A stretch of DNA of 57,175 nucleotides from Elusimicrobiota bacterium. GTDB taxonomy: Bacteria; Elusimicrobiota; Elusimicrobia; UBA1565; UBA9628. The stretch's first letter is position 1, and every line of letters starts with the position of its first letter. The stretch is from contig JAHFCF010000013.1 of the NCBI GenBank assembly GCA_023249645.1, forward strand, positions 1-57,175, read 5' to 3'. Both the position numbers and the translations under genes were made by a program. The notes under the pieces were generated by a model, which was given only the letters and a program-made list of their open reading frames with translations, did no database searches and was not told the origin of the DNA. Shown here in pieces: positions 40,124-47,885 of this stretch.

Positions 40124-41509
40124 ATGGAAAAAGTCTGGAAGACCATCATCGAGCCTTTCCGCGTGAAGACCGTGGAGCCGCTGTGCTTCACGACCCAGGC
40201 GGAGCGGGAGAAGGTCCTGCAGAAAGCCGCCTACAACGTCTTCGCCATCCCCGCGGATAAGGTCCTCATCGACCTGCTGACCGATTCCGGCACGGGCGCC
40301 ATGTCCGCCCAGCAGTGGGGGGCGATCATGCGCGGCGACGAGTCCTACGCCGGTGCGACCAGCTTCTTCGTCTTCGAGAAAGCCGTGCGGGACCTGACCG
40401 GCTACCACTACATCCTTCCCGTGCATCAGGGACGGGCCGCGGAGCGCATCCTCATGAGCGTCGCCTGCGGGCCCGGCAAGACCGTGATCTCCAACTCCCA
40501 TTTCGACACGACCCGCGCCAATGTCGAGGCTTCGGGCGGCGCGGCTCTGGATCTGCCCGTGCCCGAGGGCCTCGATTTCGATGTGCCAGCGCCTTTCAAG
40601 GGCAACATGGACGTTGCGGCGCTCGAGAGAAGCATCCGCAAGATCGGGGTCAAGAACATCCCCATGGTCATCATGACCTTGACCAACAACTCCCTGGCGG
40701 GCCAGCCCGTCTCCATGGCCAACCTGCGGGAGGTCTCCCGGATCTGCCGCCAACACCGCATCCCGCTCATCATCGACGCGGCGCGCTTCGCCGAGAACGC
40801 CTTCTTCATCAAGCTGCGTGAGCCGAAGCATGCCGGCAGGTCGGTCCGCGAGATCGCCCAGGAGATGTTCTCTTTGGCTTCGGGCTGCATGATGAGCGCC
40901 AAGAAGGACGCCCTGGTCAACATCGGCGGCTTTCTGGCCTTGAACGACGCCGAGTGGGTCGCCCGCTGCCGGGAGCTCCTCATCCTGACCGAGGGCTTTC
41001 CCACCTACGGCGGACTGGCCGGCCGGGACCTCGAGGCCATCGCTCAGGGCTTGGTCGAGGTCCTCGATGAGCATTACCTGACCTACCGCCTGCGTTCCGT
41101 GGCCTACCTCGGCGACGGTCTGAGGAAGGCCGGGGTCCCCATCGTGGAGCCGCCGGGCGGCCACGGCGTCTACGTCAATGCCAAGAAATTCCTGCCGCAC
41201 ATCCCGCCCTCGAGCTATCCCGGCCAAGCCCTGGTCTGCGAACTCTACAGGACCGCTGGGATCCGTTCCGTGGAGATCGGCTCCCTCATGTTCGGCCGAC
41301 GCTGCAACGGCGCTTTCGTGCCCGCGCCCATGGAGCTGGTGAGGCTCGCCATCCCCCGCCGGGTCTACACCCAGAGCCACATCGATTACGTCATCGAGGC
41401 TTTCGCGGACATCGCCCAGCGAGCCCAGAAGCTGCGCGGGCTGCGCCTCGTGGAAGGGCCCCAGAGGCTGGCGCACTTCACCGCCAAGCTCGCCCCGGAG
41501 ACCGCCTGA
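40124..41509 (+). CDS. tnaA: Tryptophanase (beta-eliminating lyase)
   Basis: The 461-residue PLP enzyme matches tryptophanase/tyrosine phenol-lyase end to end. It has IDLLTDSGTGAMS, MRGDESYAG, VHQGRAAERI, SLANLR-like QPVSMANLREV, IDAARFAENAFFIK and the PLP lysine in MMSAKKDALVNIGG (K261). Two positions favour tryptophanase over tyrosine phenol-lyase: HFDTT (Asp as in TnaA, where TPL has Thr) and AGIRSVEIGSLMFG (Ile where TPL has its substrate-binding Arg). The NIGG after the lysine is more TPL-like, so substrate needs testing. The reaction would yield indole, pyruvate and ammonia. The stop overlaps the start of the following histidine kinase (TGATG). Confidence 0.85.
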   Translation: MEKVWKTIIEPFRVKTVEPLCFTTQAEREKVLQKAAYNVFAIPADKVLIDLLTDSGTGAMSAQQWGAIMRGDESYAGATSFFVFEKAVRDLTGYHYILPVHQGRAAERILMSVACGPGKTVISNSHFDTTRANVEASGGAALDLPVPEGLDFDVPAPFKGNMDVAALERSIRKIGVKNIPMVIMTLTNNSLAGQPVSMANLREVSRICRQHRIPLIIDAARFAENAFFIKLREPKHAGRSVREIAQEMFSLASGCMMSAKKDALVNIGGFLALNDAEWVARCRELLILTEGFPTYGGLAGRDLEAIAQGLVEVLDEHYLTYRLRSVAYLGDGLRKAGVPIVEPPGGHGVYVNAKKFLPHIPPSSYPGQALVCELYRTAGIRSVEIGSLMFGRRCNGAFVPAPMELVRLAIPRRVYTQSHIDYVIEAFADIAQRAQKLRGLRLVEGPQRLAHFTAKLAPETA

Positions 41510-43461
41510 TGGCCGAAACCCAGGGGCGTCTCATCGTCGTCACGGTCGACAAGTCTCTCGTGGACAAGTTGACGGTCGCGGGCGCGGTGCGAGGTCAGGA
41601 GATCATCGTCGTCCCCGATTTGAACCAGGCCTCCACCCGCTTGGCCGACGCCCGGGCCGTGGTCGTGGATTTTGGGAAGGACCCTTTCGCTGAACGCGAG
41701 GCCGGCCTGGCTCTGCGTCGGAAATATCCTCAGACGCCTTTCTTTTTCTTGGAGACGAACGGCAGCATCTCTCCGGACAGCCACACTTCCTTAAGAGGGA
41801 TGGCCTGGCCCCTGCCCGCCGGCTTCGTGGATCAGATCCGTTCCACGGAGAGGCCCGTGGTCTTCCTGGCGGACCCGACACTCTTCACCACGGCCGGGCT
41901 CCAGGTGGCCTTGCAGCAGGCCGGCGTCCCGCTCGTCTCGCTTGAGTCCTCCCAGGGACTCATCGAATTCCTGCAGGAACGCCAGGTCGCCCGCACTCCC
42001 ACGCCCCAGACCGCGGTCAAGCCACCCAGCCTCTGGGAACGCCTGCGCGGCCAAGCCCCGGCTGAGCGGAACTCCGATTCTTCGGTCCCGTTGGGCCGCG
42101 TGGTCGTGGTGTATTTCCCCGATTCCATGAAGGAAGCCGAGGCGCTCGCCGGCCGCATCCGCCAAGCGGTGGCGAACGCCGTCTCTTATTACGTCTGCAG
42201 CCTCGATCCCTTGCGCGCCGCGGTCTCCTCCCTCAAGGCGGGCCGTCCCGCCTCGCTCATGCGCGAGGCCGCCGGCCGCATCCCGGGTATCTTGGCAGAG
42301 CTTTCGCGCGAGGAGAAGGCGCCGCTGAAGACGAAGGGCCGCATCCTCCTCGTGGACAAGGACAAGCCCACGCTGGCCGCCTTGAGCCAGGCTCTTCTGA
42401 CCGCGGGCCACGAGGTCGTCACCGCTCCGGACGCGCAGGAGGCCTTCCAGCGCTTCAAGCAGGGCGCCTTCGACCTGGCGGTCATCGGCACCGCTATTGC
42501 CTACGCGCAGCATTCGGGGGCGGAGTTCGCGCAGAAGCTGCGCGAGCGCGACCCGGACCTGCGCATCATCTTCATGGTGGACCGTTACCCGCTGCAGGCG
42601 GCGCTCCAGGGCGTGAGCCAGGTCGTGGAGCTGGGCTTGGACGACGCGCTCTTGAAACCAGTCGAATCCTCGAGGCTCCTGTTCTCGGTGGAGCGGGCCT
42701 TGGAGAGGCGCTTCTTGATCCTCGAGAACGCCCGGCTCTTGAAAGAGGTGCAGGAGTCCAACCGCCAGCTGGCCCAGATCAATGATTTCCAGAAGAAGTT
42801 CTTCGCCATGGTGGCGCACGACGTCAAGAACCCCCTGACCGCTATTTTGGGCTATGCCGAGGTCTTGGGCACGCGCCTGCAAGCGGCCGCCGAGCTCAAG
42901 TGCGCCGCGCACATCCACTCAGCGGCCAAGACCTTGAACCTCCTCATCTCGGATCTGGTGGATCTGGCGGCCATCGAATCGGGAAAACTGCGCGTGGAGA
43001 TCGGCCCGCTGGACCTGGCCGCCGTGGTCGCCGACGTGCGCTCGCGCGTCGAGATCGTGGCGCAGCAGCGCAAGATCGCCTTCGCCGTCGAAATGCCGGC
43101 GGCCCTGCCGCCTTTGGCCGGCGATCCGGGACGCCTGGGCCAGGTCATCCAGAATCTGTGCACCAACGCCATCCAGTACACCCCGGAGGGCGGCAAGGTG
43201 ACCGTGCGCGTGGAGGCCGCTCCCGCGCAGGTGACTCTCAGCGTCATCGACACGGGCATCGGCATCTCGGCGGAGGACCTGCCGCGCATCTGGGAGCGCT
43301 TCTTCCAGACCGAGGAGGCCAAGAAGATGCGCAAGGCCGGCTTCGGCTTGGGCCTCAAGATCGCGCGCGAGATCGTGCAGAGGCACGGCGGCGAGATGGG
43401 CATCGAATCCAAGCTCGGCGCGGGCTCGCGGTTCTACTTCTTCCTGCCGGTCAAGAAATGA
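41509..43461 (+). CDS. Histidine kinase with degenerate receiver domains
   Basis: The 650-residue soluble protein has an N-terminal receiver-like region (about 1-150) lacking the usual Asp. A second receiver fold follows (about 278-398: GRILLVDKDKPTLAALSQ with DLAVIG, where Gly327 replaces the phospho-accepting Asp, but ALLKP lysine is retained). A short coiled coil and a kinase core come last. The core has H-box FFAMVAHDVKNPLTAIL (H437), N-box NLCTNAIQYTPEGG, G1 DTGIGISAEDL and G2 GFGLGLKIAREIVQRHGG. No membrane segment or signal peptide is visible, so it senses something inside the cell. The ATG overlaps the tnaA stop, so it is co-translated with tryptophanase; no partner response regulator is adjacent. 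Confidence 0.88.
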   Translation: MAETQGRLIVVTVDKSLVDKLTVAGAVRGQEIIVVPDLNQASTRLADARAVVVDFGKDPFAEREAGLALRRKYPQTPFFFLETNGSISPDSHTSLRGMAWPLPAGFVDQIRSTERPVVFLADPTLFTTAGLQVALQQAGVPLVSLESSQGLIEFLQERQVARTPTPQTAVKPPSLWERLRGQAPAERNSDSSVPLGRVVVVYFPDSMKEAEALAGRIRQAVANAVSYYVCSLDPLRAAVSSLKAGRPASLMREAAGRIPGILAELSREEKAPLKTKGRILLVDKDKPTLAALSQALLTAGHEVVTAPDAQEAFQRFKQGAFDLAVIGTAIAYAQHSGAEFAQKLRERDPDLRIIFMVDRYPLQAALQGVSQVVELGLDDALLKPVESSRLLFSVERALERRFLILENARLLKEVQESNRQLAQINDFQKKFFAMVAHDVKNPLTAILGYAEVLGTRLQAAAELKCAAHIHSAAKTLNLLISDLVDLAAIESGKLRVEIGPLDLAAVVADVRSRVEIVAQQRKIAFAVEMPAALPPLAGDPGRLGQVIQNLCTNAIQYTPEGGKVTVRVEAAPAQVTLSVIDTGIGISAEDLPRIWERFFQTEEAKKMRKAGFGLGLKIAREIVQRHGGEMGIESKLGAGSRFYFFLPVKK

Positions 43462-43470
43462 CAGAGCCCC

Positions 43471-43512
43471 ACTGTGGTCGACCACAGTCCGATCCGCTGT
43501 GTCCGGACACAG
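43471..43512. repeat. Tandem pair of perfect palindromes
   Basis: ACTGTGGTCGACCACAGT (43471-43488) and CTGTGTCCGGACACAG (43497-43512) lie between the kinase stop and the glcD start. Both are loop-free and share CTGTG...CACAG arms with the palindromes at 31828 and 50660. No T tract follows, so a terminator is unlikely; an operator or transposition scar is possible. Confidence 0.6.
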
Positions 43513-43540
43513 TCGATTGGGAAAATCCAGAAGCATCGGC

Positions 43541-45544
43541 ATGAATCCGAAAGATTTAAGATCGTTTCATTGCCTTTTTCCCGCCGGCAAAGTTCTCTGC
43601 GCGGAAGCGGAACTCGCGGCCTATTCCTCTGACGCGGGGGCCCGTGGCCTGCGGCCCGGGGCCGTGGTCCTGGCGGATTGTGCCGAGGATGTGCGCCAGG
43701 CGGTTCTCTTTTGCCGCCAACGCCATATCCCGTATGTGGCCCGCGGGGCCGGGACGAATCTCTCGGGCGGCTGCGCGCCCTTGAGCGCGGCAGTGGTCAT
43801 CTCCCTGGCGCGGATGGACCGCATCCTGGCCGTGCACGCGTTCGAGCGCTTTGCGGTCGTGGAGCCGGGCGTGGTCAATCTCAAGCTTCAAGATGAACTC
43901 GCCAAGACCGGCCATTACTACGCGCCGGATCCGGCGAGCTTGCGGGTCTCCACGCTCGGCGGCAACATCGCGGAGAACGCGGGCGGGCCGCGTTGCCTCA
44001 AATACGGCGTGACGACGGACCATGTCCGCTCCGTGGAAGCGGTCATGCCGGACGCCAGCCTGCAGGTCTTTTCACGAGAAGACGCGGGGCCGGATCTGAT
44101 GAGCCTTCTGGTGGGTTCCGAGGGGACCTTGGGCATCGTGGTCAAGGCTTGGCTCGATATCCTTCCCCTGCCGCAGGCCGTGCGCACGATCCTGGCGGGA
44201 TTTCCATCGGTGGAGGCCGCGGTCGGATGCGTCTCCTCGATCATCGCCGCGGGCATCCTGCCGCGGGCGCTGGAGGCCATGGACCGCGCCACCGTCGCGG
44301 CGGTGGAGGCCTATCGCCCGGCGGGCTATCCCGACTGCGAGGCGGTGCTCTTGATCGAACTCGACGGCGCGCCGCAGGCGCTCGGGCGGGAGGCCAAGGC
44401 CGTTGAGAAGCTCTGTCGGGAACATCGTGCCCAGGAGATCCTCTCGGCGGCCGCGGATTCTGAGCGCGATCGGCTCTGGGAGGGCCGCCGCGGCGCCTAC
44501 GCGGCGTGCGCGCGCCTGGCGCCCAACGTCCTGGTCGAGGATGGCGTGGTGCCGCGCCAAAAGCTCGGCGAGATCGTGCGCCGCATGCGCGAGATCGCGG
44601 TCCGCCGCCAGATCACGGCCAGCCTGGTCTTCCACGCGGGCGACGGGAACATCCATCCCAACATCCCCTACGACGAGAGGAATGCCGAGGAGGCGCTGCG
44701 CGTCAGGGCGGCAGGCCAGGAGATGCTCGAGGCCTGCGTCCAATTGGGAGGCTCTCTTTCCGGCGAGCACGGCATCGGCACTCAGAAGAGGGAGGCCATG
44801 CATCGGCTGCACTCGCCTCGGGCCTTGAGGCTTTTGAGGGATCTGAAAAAGGCTTTGGACCCGGAGGATCTGGCCAATCCGGGCAAGATGTTTCCCGCGG
44901 AGAGCCCGGCGCAGGAAGACCTGATCGCGCCGTCTCGTTCCTTGAGCCTTGCGGCCCAGCAGCTGCGGGACAGGGTCCGCTCCTGCGCGGCGCAGGCCAA
45001 GCCCATGTCGATCGTCGGCAGCGGTTCGCGTGAAAAAATTCTTTCCTCCAAGGAAGTCTTGATCTCGACGGTCGGGTTGGACCAGATTCTGGACTGGGAC
45101 AAGGAGAACTATACCGTCACGGTAGAGACGGGTATCTCGGTCCAGGCCTTGCGCCAGTCGCTGGCTGCTCAGAATTTTCACCTGCGTCTTCCCGATGGTA
45201 GGGGGACCTTGGGGGGAGTGCTCGCCTGCAAGGCTTGTCCGGCCCTGCGGGGGGATGTGTTGGGCATGCGGATCCTGCTCGCTGACGGCGAGGTCGTCGA
45301 CCTGGGCGGCAAGGTGGTCAAGAATGTCGCGGGCTACGATGTTCCGCGCCTCCTGCTAGGGTCTTGGGGGACCTTGGCGGTCATCCTCGATGTGACGCTC
45401 AAACTTTATTCTGTTTCCCAGGAAGTCCAACTTATGGGGGAACCCAAGCCTTTTGCTGCCGGTCCCTGGCAGAAGCGGATCAAAGAGGCTTTTGATTCAA
45501 AAAATATTTTTAATCCTTATTTTGAACGTTATGATATCCCATAA
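43541..45544 (+). CDS. GlcD-GlcE fusion FAD-linked glycolate oxidase subunit
   Basis: The protein has 667 residues from ATG 43541; an upstream GTG at 43499 would read through the palindrome and is less likely. Residues 1-455 are GlcD: FAD-binding ARGAGTNLSGGCAPL, DPASLRVSTLGGNIAENAGGPRCLKYG, the FAD_oxidase C domain, VFHAGDGNIHPNI and SLSGEHGIG. Residues about 475-630 match the FAD-binding half of GlcE: IVGSGSREK, VETGISVQAL, GGKVVKNVAGYD, LLGSWGTLAVI. The GlcE substrate domain is then missing: the sequence jumps to the normal GlcE tail IKEAFDSKNIFNP. With GlcF (46597) it would oxidise glycolate or another 2-hydroxyacid to the keto acid at the membrane. Confidence 0.88.
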   Translation: MNPKDLRSFHCLFPAGKVLCAEAELAAYSSDAGARGLRPGAVVLADCAEDVRQAVLFCRQRHIPYVARGAGTNLSGGCAPLSAAVVISLARMDRILAVHAFERFAVVEPGVVNLKLQDELAKTGHYYAPDPASLRVSTLGGNIAENAGGPRCLKYGVTTDHVRSVEAVMPDASLQVFSREDAGPDLMSLLVGSEGTLGIVVKAWLDILPLPQAVRTILAGFPSVEAAVGCVSSIIAAGILPRALEAMDRATVAAVEAYRPAGYPDCEAVLLIELDGAPQALGREAKAVEKLCREHRAQEILSAAADSERDRLWEGRRGAYAACARLAPNVLVEDGVVPRQKLGEIVRRMREIAVRRQITASLVFHAGDGNIHPNIPYDERNAEEALRVRAAGQEMLEACVQLGGSLSGEHGIGTQKREAMHRLHSPRALRLLRDLKKALDPEDLANPGKMFPAESPAQEDLIAPSRSLSLAAQQLRDRVRSCAAQAKPMSIVGSGSREKILSSKEVLISTVGLDQILDWDKENYTVTVETGISVQALRQSLAAQNFHLRLPDGRGTLGGVLACKACPALRGDVLGMRILLADGEVVDLGGKVVKNVAGYDVPRLLLGSWGTLAVILDVTLKLYSVSQEVQLMGEPKPFAAGPWQKRIKEAFDSKNIFNPYFERYDIP

Positions 45545-46004
45545 AAATCGTTTGACTAAGGAAGATGTGATATTTGCACTTCTTGTTGGAAGTTTTATTT
45601 TTTTGGCTGTTTTCTCTGTGTTTTTTTTAATCGGACAGCTCGATAGGGGAAGCCAGATTCTCCTGTTTGCAATTTTCGCTCCGCTGTTGTGGCCTGTTCT
45701 GGGGCTATTGCTCTGGCCCGGCGTTATCGGAGGCATGTTGTGGATGGCTCCGCGCAAGGGTTCCGTGCGTTTTTGCAAGAGGGTTCTTCCCGTTCATTAT
45801 TTTTGCGCCTTGATATTTCTTGTTGCAACAAGGGATCAGGGTCTGCGGATTTTTGTGCAGTATAATGGATACGATGCGCTATTTGCATATCTGGCGGCTT
45901 ATGCAGCCGGGCAGGGAGTCATCTGGTATGTCGCCTTCTGGCTTGATAGGAATTTTTCCTCTTTGCCGTCAGGGCGGAAATCCTCTGCGTCTTTTGACAA
46001 CTAA
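45531..46004 (+). CDS. Hypothetical four-helix membrane protein
   Basis: I do not recognise this 157-residue protein. Starting from ATG 45531 (overlapping the GlcDE stop by 14 nt) it has four hydrophobic stretches (about 17-37, 42-70, 87-103 and 116-140) and a short polar C terminus. The gene and its upstream junction are clearly richer in A/T than the neighbouring glc genes. Together with the adjacent toxin-antitoxin pair, this suggests an insertion between glcDE and glcF. No function can be inferred; a membrane role linked to glycolate oxidase is possible only by position. Confidence 0.65.
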   Translation: MISHKNRLTKEDVIFALLVGSFIFLAVFSVFFLIGQLDRGSQILLFAIFAPLLWPVLGLLLWPGVIGGMLWMAPRKGSVRFCKRVLPVHYFCALIFLVATRDQGLRIFVQYNGYDALFAYLAAYAAGQGVIWYVAFWLDRNFSSLPSGRKSSASFDN

Positions 46005-46022
46005 AGTAAACTCTGGTAAACT

Positions 46023-46247
46023 ATGGTTATGAATCGAACAGAGGTGTTCGCCACCAAATTACCCAAGGGACTCAAGCAGCAGATCGACGAGGTCTGCACC
46101 CTTCTGGGCATGCGCAAGAATTTCCTGGTCGAGGAGGCCATCCGGGAGAAGTTGGAAGACCTTCTCGATGCCTATGACCTGCGTCAGGCCATGAAAGAGG
46201 CCACGGGGTTCCATGCCTGGGACTCCATTAAAAAAGAGCTCAAATAG
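46023..46247 (+). CDS. Ribbon-helix-helix type antitoxin
   Basis: The 74-residue protein (or 72 from the second ATG at 46029) begins with TEVFATKLPKGLKQQIDEVCTLLGMRKNFLVEEAIREKLEDLL, a short beta strand followed by two helices as in MetJ/Arc/CopG-type antitoxins. A C-terminal tail (AYDLRQAMKEATGFHAWDSIKKELK) should wrap the toxin. Such proteins bind DNA as dimers, repress their own operon and neutralise the partner. The stop lies one base before the GTG of the RelE-like gene. A TGGTAAACT -10-like box lies directly before the start. Confidence 0.8.
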   Translation: MVMNRTEVFATKLPKGLKQQIDEVCTLLGMRKNFLVEEAIREKLEDLLDAYDLRQAMKEATGFHAWDSIKKELK

Positions 46248-46248
46248 C

Positions 46249-46590
46249 GTGTCCTATCACGTCGAATTCGAAACCAGGGCGCGCAAGGAATTCTTGGAGC
46301 TGCCCCAAGGGATCGCTCATCGGCTGGCTCGAGCCTTTGATGACTTAAAAGAGAATCCCCGGCCTCCCGGAGCCAAGAAACTTTTCGGTGCCGATGGATA
46401 CCGCATCCGCAAGGGCGACTATCGCATCCTTTATACGGTAGACGATAAAAAACGATTGGTCCGCGTCTGCCTGATCGGCCATCGGCGGGAGGTGTACCGC
46501 CGCGAATGGCTTCTGCACGATAAGCATATGGCGAAATATATGGGCGAACCATCCTTGGTCGGCTCTTGTCAGGATATTGCGGAGGATTGA
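46249..46590 (+). CDS. RelE/ParE-family toxin
   Basis: The start is taken at GTG 46249, two bases after the antitoxin stop; an upstream ATG at 46213 lies inside the antitoxin gene. The first 85 of 113 residues match the RelE/ParE fold: VEFETRARKEFLELPQGIAHRLARAFDDLKENPRPPGAKKLFGADGYRIRKGDYRILYTVDDK followed by CLIGHRREVYR. The conserved YRIRKGDYRILY core with Arg/Lys is present. RelE members cleave ribosome-bound mRNA, ParE members poison gyrase; the sequence does not settle which. A 28-residue C-terminal extension (REWLLHDKHMAKYMGEP) is not typical and may come from fusion with flanking sequence. It sits 6 bp before glcF. Confidence 0.85.
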   Translation: MSYHVEFETRARKEFLELPQGIAHRLARAFDDLKENPRPPGAKKLFGADGYRIRKGDYRILYTVDDKKRLVRVCLIGHRREVYRREWLLHDKHMAKYMGEPSLVGSCQDIAED

Positions 46591-46596
46591 CGTCCA

Positions 46597-47883
46597 ATGA
46601 GCGAGCCATTGGAGCGGCTGTCCACGGACCTGGGCGAGCGGTCGTCCTACGACGCCGCCAGCCAGTGCTGCCGCTGCGGCTACTGCGAGCAGGCCTGCCC
46701 CACCTATGCGGCGACGGGCTCCGAGTCGCGCTCGGCGCGGGGGCGCAATCAGCTGGTGCGCTTGCTGATGGAAGGGCGCCTGACGCAGCCGTCTTCCTCC
46801 CAGGACGCCCTGGAGACCTGTCTTCTCTGCGGAGCCTGCACCACGGCCTGCTATGCCCGCGTGCCCACGGCCGACATCGTCCTGGAAGGCCGGCGCCTGC
46901 TGGGGCAGCCGCGGAAGCTTTCGCGGTTCTTGACGCGTCTGATGAACGACCACCGCGGGCTCTTCATGGTCCTGCTCAAGGCCGCTTATCTGGCCAAACG
47001 CCTTGGGCTTTCGCTTTTGGCGCGTCCGTTCTTGCGGATCGTGGGCCTGCCCGGTCTGGCTGTCGCGGATGCTCATGTCCGCCAGACGCCCTGGGTATTC
47101 CTGCGGGAGAAGCTGGCGCGGCGGCCTCTGGCGGCGGATCCGCGCTGGCTCTACTTCGCGCCGTGCGGTCCGGATCTCCTTTTTCCGCGCGTGGGCGAGG
47201 CCACGGTGTCCGTCCTGGAGACCCTGCACGGGCCAGGCAACTTCATGTCGAACGACTGCTGCGGGCTTTTGGCTTACAACTATGGGGATGTCGAGGATGC
47301 TCGCGCGCTTGCTCGCCGCAACATCGCGCGCTTCGAGGCGGCCGGAGCGATGGGCCCGGTCGTGGGGGACTGCTCCTCTTGCGTGGCCTTCCTCAAGTCC
47401 TATCCCCAGCTTTTTCTGGAGGACCCGGCATGGAAGGCGCGGGCCGAGCGCTTCGTTGCCGCGGTGCAGGACGTGCCGGAGATCCTGGCGCAAGCCGATC
47501 TGTCGGCGGTGAAGGATCTGGGTCCCGCGGTCTGCCACGATTCCTGCCGCGCCTGCCACGGCCAGGGGCTGAAGGAGCAGGGTCAGGAGGCGATGAAAAA
47601 ACTAGCGGGGTCCTCTTACCGCCGGCTTCCCGAATCCGACGTCTGCTGCGGCGGAGCCGGGGCCTTCGCCTTCCGGCAACCGACGCTTTCTGACGACATC
47701 ATCCGGCGCAAGGTCGGCCGCATCGCTTCGACCGGCGCGGCCGTAGTCGCGGCCAGCTCCACATCGTGCCTGCTCCAGCTTGCCGAGGGATTGAGGAAAT
47801 ACTATCCTGAGTGCCGGGTCGTTCACTTGAGCGAACTTGCCGCCCAGTCCCTGGCGCCGGAGCGCCAAGGGCAAGGAGCTTAG
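46597..47883 (+). CDS. glcF: GlcF-like iron-sulfur subunit of glycolate oxidase
   Basis: The 428-residue protein has two 4Fe-4S motifs near the N terminus: CCRCGYCEQACPTY (about 24-37) and CLLCGACTTACYARVP (about 72-87). Two CCG/cysteine-rich domains follow, NDCCGLLAYNYGD with DCSSCVAFLKSYP, and VCHDSCRACHGQGL with DVCCGGAGAFAFRQP. This is the GlcF/LutA architecture that takes electrons from the flavoprotein GlcDE and passes them to the quinone pool. It is separated from glcDE by a membrane-protein gene and a toxin-antitoxin pair. HD-GYP follows after 2 bp. Confidence 0.92.
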   Translation: MSEPLERLSTDLGERSSYDAASQCCRCGYCEQACPTYAATGSESRSARGRNQLVRLLMEGRLTQPSSSQDALETCLLCGACTTACYARVPTADIVLEGRRLLGQPRKLSRFLTRLMNDHRGLFMVLLKAAYLAKRLGLSLLARPFLRIVGLPGLAVADAHVRQTPWVFLREKLARRPLAADPRWLYFAPCGPDLLFPRVGEATVSVLETLHGPGNFMSNDCCGLLAYNYGDVEDARALARRNIARFEAAGAMGPVVGDCSSCVAFLKSYPQLFLEDPAWKARAERFVAAVQDVPEILAQADLSAVKDLGPAVCHDSCRACHGQGLKEQGQEAMKKLAGSSYRRLPESDVCCGGAGAFAFRQPTLSDDIIRRKVGRIASTGAAVVAASSTSCLLQLAEGLRKYYPECRVVHLSELAAQSLAPERQGQGA

Positions 47884-47885
47884 GG

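Noticed and set aside
40124-41509. Tyrosine phenol-lyase instead of tryptophanase
   Set aside because: The substrate-binding Arg of TPL is Ile here (VEIGS) and the FDTT Asp of TnaA is present; NIGG after the lysine is the only TPL-like point.
43499-43541. GTG start of the GlcDE fusion at 43499
   Set aside because: It begins inside a palindrome and adds residues with no similarity to GlcD; ATG at 43541 starts the conserved region.
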